Positions 10,701 through 18,100 of a DNA stretch of 64,000 bases are shown here, piece after piece. Numbering within the stretch: the first letter of the stretch is position 1; each line of letters starts with the position of its first letter. The position numbers and the translations under genes were made by a program. A model generated the notes under the pieces. The model was given only the letters and a program-made list of their open reading frames with translations, did no database searches and had not been told where the DNA came from. The stretch is from VGBO01 sp964453335 (GTDB lineage Bacteria > Actinomycetota > Acidimicrobiia > Acidimicrobiales > CAIXPF01), in NCBI GenBank assembly GCA_964453335.1, contig CAYVOK010000007.1, forward strand, positions 62,001-126,000. Reading direction: 5' to 3'.

Positions 10701-11276
10701 CTGCACCGCGCCGACCGGTTCGTAGACGATGACGTCCCGGGTCGCCTCGAAGGTCGGGCCGCCGACGAACACCTCACCCGGCGCCGCGGTCGACTGCAAC
10801 CGGCTCGCCGTGTTCACCACGTCGCCCATCGCCGTGTAGTCGCCGCCCGAACGCATCGCACCGGTGAGCACCTCGCCGGTGTTGACCCCGATGCGCAGCC
10901 GGACGTCGGCACCGACCTCGGTGGCGTACGCCCGGATCGTCTTCTGCATCTGCAGCGCCGCCCGCACCGCCCGCTCGGCGTCGTCCTCGTGCGCGATCGG
11001 GGCACCGAACAGCGCCACGATCGCGTCGCCGAGGATCTTGTCGACCCGACCACCGAACCCGACGACGTCACGGACGAGTCGCTCGAACCCGCGGTCGACG
11101 AGGAGTTTCGCCGCCTCCGGGTCCATAGTCTCGGCGATCGCGGTGAACCCGACGAGGTCGGCGAAGAGCACCGTGACGACCCGCCGCTCCTCGGTGTGCG
11201 CCGACTGCGGCTGCCCGCACGAGGGGCAGAACCGGCTCCCCGACGGGAGCGCAGCACCGCACGACGAGCAGGTCAT
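7731..11276 (-). CDS. Class III (IIIb-like) nucleotide cyclase fused to AAA/STAND ATPase and TPR repeats
   Basis: Large signalling protein of 1181 residues. Order: zinc ribbon with Cys3, Cys6, Cys17 and Cys20; cyclase domain about 30-195; P-loop ATPase with Walker A GDSGVGKT at 253-260 and a Walker-B-like IADLHWADD; then a long alpha-helical TPR-like half. In the cyclase the metal Asp40 and Asp84, Lys80, Asn155 and Arg159 match the spacing of mycobacterial cyclase Rv1625c, so it should be active. The position that is Asp in class IIIa enzymes is Thr148, the class IIIb hallmark shared with soluble adenylyl cyclase, which has the same cyclase-ATPase-TPR layout. The start is the ATG before the zinc ribbon; upstream codons belong to the intergenic region. 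cAMP product is inferred. Confidence 0.88.
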   Translation of the reverse strand: MTCSSCGAALPSGSRFCPSCGQPQSAHTEERRVVTVLFADLVGFTAIAETMDPEAAKLLVDRGFERLVRDVVGFGGRVDKILGDAIVALFGAPIAHEDDAERAVRAALQMQKTIRAYATEVGADVRLRIGVNTGEVLTGAMRSGGDYTAMGDVVNTASRLQSTAAPGEVFVGGPTFEATRDVIVYEPVGAVQLRNREESVDAHRAVDVLVLPGRRPRRRQAPLVGRDAEVALLRSAVSLAFRQERTQLVLLLGDSGVGKTRLADEIVAWSVREHQARVLESRCVPYGEANVWYPIGSAVRSLCGLAEDESADRTRAACEDLVADALGASRDAATVRRTVTAFLGLMGVDVPGRDQEPGRVRAEASAALIRVLDALSERAPIFVRIADLHWADDVVLELVDDLVDGLGRSPVVLMASARHLIDERWAPRTGRHNHLILNLDPLDAAATEQLLDRLLGTSLDEATRAVLLARSGGNPLFLEELVALVDRQGIPEARTVETTGDGGDADLPETLRGLIAARLDGLPPELRTVLDQASVIGSSGLVAELEVLCVAADAVDWAASLDDLVDRELMEQTGPRWSFRSDVIREVAYGTLTKADRSARHAVLARWMADRASGPVADDEAVDRTAFHFAQAAALASDVAIGAPSATELRDRALSWLFEAARRARRSESYVLASRLCTQALDLIGDTPSERRLDFFLGRAEARVGLFELAGARADVDEADRVAAALGDERGRSRVLLVEGDLQQRAGDVDAAAATLDDALTRFRAADDRRGEAEALRRLGTVRMFERDYAGAEDCTRAALAIFRELDDRRGEAWALQNLAWVAYLADRVTEVEERIAAAASSFEGLGDVAGIGWSNALLAFTRFQQGRFEEAEGLAETTLLDATERGDRFGESMMALVTALVRLWTGRTVQAIERAEEAADLFGRIGDSIGQARAEATIGRARVMAGEVVGGFESIDAAIAAHRRANRPDAVAILATVGLAASNAIGDTDRAAVYGTALQGAGIPEEIIGSTDRTVAQAVSLMQRGEARAAAELLEVRAAVDGADQFAPLAVAMAFARLAEGRANEALALTDRVHESTRSTYVDLATSYVVAGLAHAVRGDASEMIAAFSAARQELDATADAVGQAVVRLAEAEAAAAIGAMSARGLRREADTRLADLGVLADGWRTLYRTVLTPAGSVPN

Positions 11277-11340
11277 GAGGCCCGAGCATACGGCTCCGAC
11301 CAGCCCTCCACGCCGCGGCCCGTCCCTAGCATCGGGGGCG

Positions 11341-11742
11341 ATGGCAGCCCGCATCGACCCCGCCGATCCGTCCGCCGACGTGCTGACGTTCCTCCGCGAA
11401 CGCCACCTCGCGACCCTCACCGCACTGCGTCCGGACGGCACCCCGCACGTGACCCCGATCGGGTTCAGCTACGACCCGGCGACCCGTACCGCCCGGGTCA
11501 TCACGTGGACCGGATCGGTGAAGGCGAAGCTGCTCGCGGCCGCCCCCGGAAGCCGGGTCGCGGTCTGCCAGGTCGACGGCGGGCGCTGGCTCACCCTCGA
11601 GGGCACGGCGACCCTGCGCACCGAACCCGACGCGAACGCCGAAGGCGTGCGGCGCTACGCCGAGCGGTACCGGGAACCCGCCGACCGGGCGGACCGGGCC
11701 ACGATCGAGATCACCGTGGACCGGATCATGGGACGGGCCTGA
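11341..11742 (+). CDS. PPOX-class F420-dependent-type flavin reductase
   Basis: Split beta-barrel flavin-binding protein of 133 residues, the length usual for F420-dependent PPOX oxidoreductases of actinobacteria. Family features visible are the N-terminal FLRERHLATLTALRPDG..HVTPIGF strand pair and the RVAVCQVDGGRWLTLEGTA segment. It probably transfers hydride from F420H2 (or uses FMN) to a small organic substrate; cofactor choice cannot be seen directly. ATG start 64 bp from the divergent cyclase gene, so the short interval must hold both promoters. A 23-bp gap to the crotonase suggests cotranscription. Confidence 0.8.
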   Translation: MAARIDPADPSADVLTFLRERHLATLTALRPDGTPHVTPIGFSYDPATRTARVITWTGSVKAKLLAAAPGSRVAVCQVDGGRWLTLEGTATLRTEPDANAEGVRRYAERYREPADRADRATIEITVDRIMGRA

Positions 11743-11765
11743 CCGCTCCGCCCTACCCTGGCGGC

Positions 11766-12620
11766 GTGACCACGACCACCTGTTTCGCCGTCGACACCGT
11801 CGACCACGTCGCCCACATCCGCATGATCCGCCCGGAACGTGCGAACTCGATGATCCCGGCGTTCTGGAACGAACTCCCCGAGATCGTCAACACCCTGTCG
11901 GATGAAGGCCGGGCACGGGTCATCGTGCTGTCCGCCGAAGGACGCCACTTCTGCTCCGGGATGGACACCACCGTGTTCACCGGGGAGGGCGGCATCGCAC
12001 ACGACGGCAGCGGCGGGCCGCGCAGCCGCGCCCGACTCGCAAGTGGGTTCCGGGCGATGGCGATGCACCTGCAGGAGACCTTCACGTGCCTCGAACGGGC
12101 CCGCATGCCCGTGATCGCCGCGATCCAGGGTGCCTGCGTCGGCGGTGGCGTCGACATGGTCACCGCCGCCGACCTGCGCTATGCGACCGAGGACGCGTTC
12201 TTCTGCATCCAGGAGATCAACATCGGCATGACCGCCGACGTCGGCACCCTCCAGAGGCTGCCGAAGCTCGTCCCACCCGGGGTGGTCGCCGAACTCGCCT
12301 ACACCGGACGCCGCATGTCCGCCGCCCGGGCGCGTGAGGTCGGCCTCGTGAACGAGGTGTTCCCCGACCACGCCGCACTCCTCGAGGGCGTGCACGCCGT
12401 CGCCGCGGAGATCGCGTCGAAGAGCCCGCTCGCCGTGCACGGCACCAAGCAGACGATGGCGTACGCCCGCGAGCACACCGTCGCCGACGGCCTCGAGTAC
12501 ATCGCCACCTGGAACGCGTCGATGCTCGACCCCGACGACATGGCGGAGGCGTTCCGGGCGATGGCCGAGAAGCGGCCCGCCGTCTACGCCGACCTGCCGC
12601 CCGTCCGCCGGGGCATCTGA
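11766..12620 (+). CDS. Enoyl-CoA hydratase/isomerase, dienoyl-CoA isomerase-like
   Basis: Crotonase-fold enzyme of 284 residues. The oxyanion-hole loops HFCSGMD and ACVGGGVDMVTAADLRY are intact. The stretch QEINIGMTADVGTLQRLPK puts acidic residues at Glu149 and Asp157, eight apart, matching Glu196 and Asp204 of ECH1, the delta3,5-delta2,4-dienoyl-CoA isomerase. It therefore more likely moves double bonds in polyunsaturated acyl-CoA than hydrates them. GTG start at 11766. It ends 7 bp before the stop of a convergent gene. The acyl substrate is unknown. Confidence 0.85.
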   Translation: MTTTTCFAVDTVDHVAHIRMIRPERANSMIPAFWNELPEIVNTLSDEGRARVIVLSAEGRHFCSGMDTTVFTGEGGIAHDGSGGPRSRARLASGFRAMAMHLQETFTCLERARMPVIAAIQGACVGGGVDMVTAADLRYATEDAFFCIQEINIGMTADVGTLQRLPKLVPPGVVAELAYTGRRMSAARAREVGLVNEVFPDHAALLEGVHAVAAEIASKSPLAVHGTKQTMAYAREHTVADGLEYIATWNASMLDPDDMAEAFRAMAEKRPAVYADLPPVRRGI

Positions 12621-12627
12621 GGGGACC

Positions 12628-13707
12628 TCAGCGGGCGGCGAGGCCCGGGATCTCGCACGCCTGGTCGATCTCCACCACCGCGGTCACCGCCGGGTTCGCG
12701 TGCGGACCGGCCGCCCACGACGGCAACACCATCGAGTAGAGACCCGAACCGCCGCCGGCGATCACGACGATGTCGTCCGGTGACCTGTACGCGTGGAACG
12801 GTTCGTCCGCACCCTTCGGCGGGCGCACCATCGACGGGTTCAGCCGGGACATGAGCGAGCGCGGGTTCGCCGCCCGCTCCCACAGGGCCTCGACGAGCGT
12901 CCGACGGTCGAACCCTGCACGGTGGAGGACCGCCGCATGGTCGGGGTTCAGCACCACGACCCCGGTGCCGCCACCGAAGTGCGCGTTGTTCGCACCGATC
13001 GTCGCCAGGCTCAGCCCGAGCGTCGTCAGCAGACGGTCCGGCGCCGTCGGGTCGTCGGCGTCACCGACGAAGATCACCGAGTGCGGGGCCTCCGTGCCGA
13101 CGAGGGTCACCGTCGACGCCGTCGCGTCGTACCCGAGCGCCACGTGCAACGGTTCGAACGGCGAGGACTCCTCGTCCTCCGCCATGCAGAACGTGAACTT
13201 CCCCGGATGCCCGAGCAGCGCCATGTCCGACACCCCGGGACGGGCCCCGCCGATGTTGATCATGCAGAGCCGCAACGCCCGGCCGATCGACGCGTTCGCA
13301 CGGAACCCCGGGCCGAGCGCCCCGAACCCGGACGCGATCGGCCCGCACGCATGGCGCGCCGGGCCGTTGACGATCACGAACGGTGCGATCGCGTGCGTCG
13401 TCGCCTGCAGCTCGGTCAGGTCGAAGCGCGGATCGAGCGCGGCACGCACCGCGCCGAGCACCACGGGCAGGTGATCGGGCAGGCAACCCGCCATCACCGC
13501 GCACGCCGCGATCGTGCCGATCGACGCGTTCCCGTGGTTGGGGCCCATCGTCCCGAGACTCACGTCGGCCGGCAAGCCCGACGCGACGACCATGCGTTCC
13601 ACCCGTTCCGGCGTCGGCACGACCACCGGCAGACCGTCCGTGCAGCCGAGCTCGTGCAACCGTTCGAGCGCGGCGTACTCGTCGCTCGCCTCGAGCAGCA
13701 CGCTCAC
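12628..13707 (-). CDS. Unknown-function partner of UGSC selenoprotein (DGLPV-motif protein)
   Basis: Protein of 359 residues that I do not recognise as a characterised enzyme. From memory, relatives begin with a DGLPVxPPT-like motif; here it reads CTDGLPVVVPTPERV near residue 22, followed by GTIAACAVMAGC. No signal peptide or membrane segment is seen; Gly- and Ala-rich loops and several Cys are scattered through it. Its GTG start overlaps the TGA stop of the UGSC selenoprotein gene in a 4-bp GTGA, so translation is probably coupled, which implies partnership with that redox protein. It ends 7 bp from the convergent crotonase. Function unknown. Confidence 0.7.
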   Translation of the reverse strand: MSVLLEASDEYAALERLHELGCTDGLPVVVPTPERVERMVVASGLPADVSLGTMGPNHGNASIGTIAACAVMAGCLPDHLPVVLGAVRAALDPRFDLTELQATTHAIAPFVIVNGPARHACGPIASGFGALGPGFRANASIGRALRLCMINIGGARPGVSDMALLGHPGKFTFCMAEDEESSPFEPLHVALGYDATASTVTLVGTEAPHSVIFVGDADDPTAPDRLLTTLGLSLATIGANNAHFGGGTGVVVLNPDHAAVLHRAGFDRRTLVEALWERAANPRSLMSRLNPSMVRPPKGADEPFHAYRSPDDIVVIAGGGSGLYSMVLPSWAAGPHANPAVTAVVEIDQACEIPGLAAR

Positions 13708-14246
13708 GCCGCAGCCCCCGGCGCGGCGAGCGCCGCGACGATGTCGTCACGGATCGCGGCGGCGACGCGTTGCATCACGGCGATGCCCGCACCCGCGACC
13801 GGGTGCTCGAACCGCACCCGCGGGATGTCGGGCATGCCGACCGAGCGGGCGATGAACTCACCCTGCGCCCAGAACTCCGAGGACACGAGCGCCACCGCGG
13901 GCACGTTCCTCCTCGCCAGGTTCACGCCGTCACGCACGGTGCCGGTGGTGCAGGAGCCTCAATGGCCGTAGGCGGCGACGACCGCCTGACACTCGCCGAC
14001 GATCCGGCCGAGCAGTTCGTCCGACGCGATCGTCGACGCGTTGCCCTTGTCGTAGTGCACGAACCGGGCGTCGGGCAGCACCGTGCGCAACGCCGCCTCG
14101 ACCTCGGCGAGGAAGGGCACCGAGTCCGGGAACCCGTTGGCGAGCATGCCGATCGTCACCGGGGCGGCACCGAGGTCGATGCCGAGCGTGTACGGCTCCA
14201 CCGGTGCGCCCGGCTCGGCCCGTGGATCGAGGAACCTGACCGTCAT
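13704..14246 (-). CDS. UGSC-motif selenoprotein (in-frame UGA = selenocysteine)
   Basis: One gene that looks like two open frames split by TGA at 13959-13961. Read through, it gives 180 residues with the motif AAYGH-U-GSCTTGT: selenocysteine at residue 96 and Cys99, a U-x-x-C redox pair. This matches the UGSC (seleno)protein family, whose Cys forms carry CGSC. Both halves continue the same domain, and a SECIS-like hairpin sits 16-34 bases past the UGA. It probably acts as a thiol/selenol redox protein; the substrate is unknown. The start is ATG at 14246, 23 bp after the Nei-type gene. The stop overlaps the partner's GTG. A simple nonsense mutation is less likely because the stop falls exactly on the family's redox position. 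Confidence 0.85.
13924..13942 (-). promoter_or_regulatory. Candidate bacterial SECIS element
   Basis: On the minus strand a hairpin forms from GCACCGT / loop GCGTG / ACGGCGT: four closing base pairs next to the loop, one A-C mismatch, then C-G and G-U. The loop begins with G and lies 23 nt after the UGA, within the 16-37 nt spacing and first-two-bases-G rule described for bacterial SECIS elements that recruit SelB. It lies inside the coding sequence, as expected for bacteria. Seen by eye; folding energy was not computed. Confidence 0.6.
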
Positions 14247-14269
14247 GCGCGCAGCGTACCCCCGGGACG

Positions 14270-15046
14270 TCACGCCGTCCGCTGGCAACGCGGACAATGG
14301 TACGTGCTGCGGGCCGTGGTGCCCACCACCGTGCGCACGACCGGCGTCGCGCAGCGCGGGCATCCCCGTCCGGCGCGCCCGTACACGGCGAGCCCGCCCG
14401 GCACCGTCGGCGCCGTCACCCGACGGCCTGGACCGAGGTTCGCCCGCAACAGCACGTGCGCCCGATCGAGCAGCGCACGCCGGGTCGCCACGTCGAGCGC
14501 GGCGACCGGGGTCGTCGGGTGCACCCGCAGCGACCACAGCACCTCCGACTTGTAGACGTTGCCGATCCCCGCGGCGACCCGTTGGTCGAGGAGCGCGTCG
14601 GCGATGCAGGTGTCCGCCTCGGCGAGCGACCCCATGCGCTCGACCGCCCGCCCGATGTCGGGGTCCGGCGCGGTGAGGTCGGGGCCGAGCCGGGCGACAC
14701 CGTCGGTCGGGTCGGTGCTCGACCGCACGACCGGGGCGGAGAAGCACACCGCCGTCCACCCCTCCACGCCCACCACCAGGCGGGCGAGGTGCGCAGGTCG
14801 CCGCCACCGCTCCGCCTCTGCGTAGAGGTGCCACGACCCGGTCATCCGCAGGTGGGTGCGGACCACGATGCCCGAGGAGAACCGCAGCAGCAGGTGCTTG
14901 CCGACCGCGTCGACCCCCTCGATCGTCTCGCCGACCCGGGGTCGCGGACCGACGAGGCGCGGCGCTTCGAACCGCTGCACGGTGCGGCCCGCGAGCGCCG
15001 GTCGCAGACGGGCGGCGACGCGCCAGATCGTGTCGCCCTCGGGCAC
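14270..15046 (-). CDS. nei2: Formamidopyrimidine-DNA glycosylase / endonuclease VIII family (Nei2-like)
   Basis: Bifunctional DNA glycosylase/AP lyase for oxidised bases, 258 residues. The mature N-terminus is PEGDTIW, giving the catalytic Pro1 and Glu2; the helix-two-turn-helix holds GIGNVYKSEVLW; the C-terminal zinc finger has two CPRC motifs around 14 residues apart. PEGDT rather than PELPE indicates the Nei side of the family. GTG start at 15046. It is divergent from lhr, 67 bp away. In Mycobacterium tuberculosis lhr (Rv3296) and nei2 (Rv3297) are also neighbours, which supports a joint repair role. The selenoprotein gene follows 23 bp downstream on the same strand. Confidence 0.87.
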   Translation of the reverse strand: MPEGDTIWRVAARLRPALAGRTVQRFEAPRLVGPRPRVGETIEGVDAVGKHLLLRFSSGIVVRTHLRMTGSWHLYAEAERWRRPAHLARLVVGVEGWTAVCFSAPVVRSSTDPTDGVARLGPDLTAPDPDIGRAVERMGSLAEADTCIADALLDQRVAAGIGNVYKSEVLWSLRVHPTTPVAALDVATRRALLDRAHVLLRANLGPGRRVTAPTVPGGLAVYGRAGRGCPRCATPVVRTVVGTTARSTYHCPRCQRTA

Positions 15047-15113
15047 CGGGGCATCCTCCCAGCCCACCGGCGCCTCCGAGGAGCCGGACCGCGTCCTCCT
15101 AACGTGAAGAGCC

Positions 15114-18100
15114 GTGGAGCAGACGGCGGACCGAACGGAACCGGGCGGTGGGGACACGCTCGATCTCTTCGCGCCGCCCGTGGCGACGTGGTTCCGCACC
15201 ACCTTCGGCGAACCGACCCCGGCCCAGCGGACCGGCTGGCCGGCGATCGCCCGGGGCGAGCACACCCTGATCCTCGCCCCGACCGGATCCGGCAAGACGC
15301 TCAGCGCGTTCCTGTGGAGCCTCGACCGCCTCACGACCACACCCCCGCCCGACCGCAACGCACGCACGCGGGTCGTGTACGTGTCACCGCTCCGGGCGCT
15401 CGCCGTCGACGTCGACAAGAACCTGCGCACCCCGCTCGCCGGCATCGCGCTCGCCGCGGAACGGCTCGGCACCCCGGTGACGGTGCCCGACGTCGGTGTC
15501 CGCACCGGCGACACCCCGGCGGACGTCCGGCGGTCCCTCGTCCGGAACCCGCCGGACATCCTCATCACCACACCGGAATCGCTGTACCTGCTGCTCACGT
15601 CGCGGGCACGGGAGACGCTGCGGAACGTCGAGACGGTGATCATCGACGAGATCCACGCGCTCGCACCGACGAAACGCGGTGCGCACCTCGCCCTCAGCCT
15701 CGAACGACTCGCCCGCACGACGGAACGCCCGCCGCAGCGCATCGGTCTGTCGGCGACGCAACGCCCCCTCGAGGAGATCGCCCACTTCCTCGGCGGGAAC
15801 GACCCGGCGACCGGCCGACCGCGGCCGGTCACGATCGTCGACACCGGCATCCGCAAACCGCTCGACCTCGAGGTCGTCGTCCCGGTGCCCGACCTCGGTG
15901 CGCTCGGCACGGTCGAGGACGAGGCCACCTCCGGCGACCTCGCCGCCGGCCCGGTGCGACGTTCGATCTGGCCGGCCGTGCACCCGCGCCTGCTCGACCT
16001 GATCGACGCCCACCGTTCGACGATCGTGTTCGTCAACGCCCGCCGACTCGCCGAACGCCTCGCCGCCCGACTCAACGAACTGCACGCCGAACGCCTCGCC
16101 GAGGAGGCCGGTGACACCACGGTGCAGGACCCGCCGGGCGACGTCGACCTCGTGAAGGCGCACCACGGTTCGCTCTCGCGTGAACGACGGCTGCTCGTCG
16201 AGGACGAGCTGAAGAGCGGACGGTTGCGCGCCCTCGTCGCGACGTCGTCGCTCGAGCTCGGCATCGACATGGGAGCCGTCGACCTCGTCGTCCAGGTCGC
16301 CTCGCCGGGTGCGGTCGCGAGCGGGTTGCAGCGCGTCGGCCGCGCCGGCCACCAGGTCGGCGCACCGTCGCACGGCAAGCTGTTCCCGAAGCACCGGGCT
16401 GACCTCCTCGAGACGGCGGTCGTCACCCAGCGCATGCGTGACGGTCTCGTGGAGGCGACACGGTTCCCCCGGAACCCGCTCGACGTGCTCTGCCAGCAGA
16501 TCGTCGCGATGACCGCCGTCGACGACCTCGACCGCGCCACCGTCGCAGCGGTCGTGCGGGGGGCGTCGAACTTCGCAGAGCTCTCCGACGAACAGCTCGT
16601 CGGCGTCCTCGACCTGCTGTCCGGTCGCTACCCGTCGGAGGAGTTCGCCGAGCTGCGTCCCCGCATCACCTGGGACCGGCTCACCGACACCGTCACTGCA
16701 CGACCCGGTGCACAACGCCTCGCCGTCACCAACCCCGGCACGATCCCCGACCGCGGTCTCTACGGCGTGTTCCTCCCCGACGGCACCCGGGTCGGCGAAC
16801 TCGACGAGGAGATGGTCTACGAGTCGCGCCCCGGGGAGACGTTCCTCCTCGGCGCGTCGACGTGGCGCATCGAGGACATCACCTTCGACCGCGTCGTCGT
16901 CACCCCGGCTCCCGGCCAGCCCGGGAAGATGCCGTTCTGGCACGGCGACGGGCCGGGCCGTCCCGTCGAGCTCGGTGCGGCGATCGGCGCATTCGTGCGA
17001 GACCTCACCGCACTCGACGCCGACACGGCACGGGAACGACTCCGCACCGACCACGCACTCGACGATCTCGCAGCCGACAACCTGTTGCGGTACCTCGCCG
17101 AGCAGACGGAGGCGACCGGGGTCGTGCCCGACGACCGCACCGTCGTCGTCGAACGGTTCCGCGACGAGATCGGCGACTGGCGGATCTGCATCCACTGCCC
17201 GCTCGGCACCCCGGTCCTCGCACCCTGGGGGATGGCGTTGCGGCACCGCCTCGGCGAGGCGTGGGGCGACGACCCGGAGATGCTGTGGAGCGACGACGGG
17301 ATCGTCATCCGGCTCCCCGAGGCGGTCGACGAGCTGCCGCTCGACCTGCTGCGCATCGAACCCGAGGAACTCGAGGAGCTCGTCGTCGCCGCCCTCCCGT
17401 CGACGGCCATGTTCGCCGCCCGGTTCCGGGAGGCGGCCGGGCGCGCGCTGCTCCTGCCCCGGCGCCGACCCGACCGTCGCACCCCGCTGTGGCAGCAACG
17501 GCAACGGGCCGCCGACCTGCTGCGCGTCGCCGCTCGCTACCCGGCGTTCCCGCTGCTGCTCGAGACCACCCGGGAATGCCTCCACGACGTGTTCGACCTG
17601 ACCGCGCTCCGGACGCTCCTCGGCGACCTGCGATCGCGTCGGGTGCGCATGGTCACCGTCGACACGCAGAAGGCGTCGCCGTTCGCCGCATCGATGCTGT
17701 TCGGGTGGATGGCGGTGTACCTCTACGAGGGCGACGCACCCCTCGCCGAACGTCGCGCCGCTGCGCTCGCACTCGACCGTGAACTGCTGCGCGACCTGCT
17801 CGGTACCGAGGAACTACGCGAACTGCTCGACGCCGGTGCGGTCGCCGACCTCGAGCTCGAGCTCCAGCACCTGACCGACGACCGGCGCGCCCGCCACCTC
17901 GACGACGTGTGGGACCTGCTGCGGATCCTCGGCCCGCTCGACCGCGACGAGGTCGCCGCACGGTGCACGGTCGATCCCGGGGCCTGGATCGACGAACTGC
18001 TCGCAGCCCGTCGGATCATCGAGGTCGTCGTCGCCGGTGACCGTCGGCTCGCCGCCGCCGAGGACGCCGGCCGCCTCCGTGACGCCCTCGGCACCGCGGT

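Noticed and set aside
9393..11760. Long plus-strand open frame ahead of the crotonase
   Set aside because: Antisense to the cyclase gene, Arg/His-rich, no motif; only the part from 11766 is a real protein.
13704..13937. A separate small gene starting at GTG 13937
   Set aside because: It has no RBS, starts in mid-domain, and joins perfectly with the upstream frame through the UGA codon.
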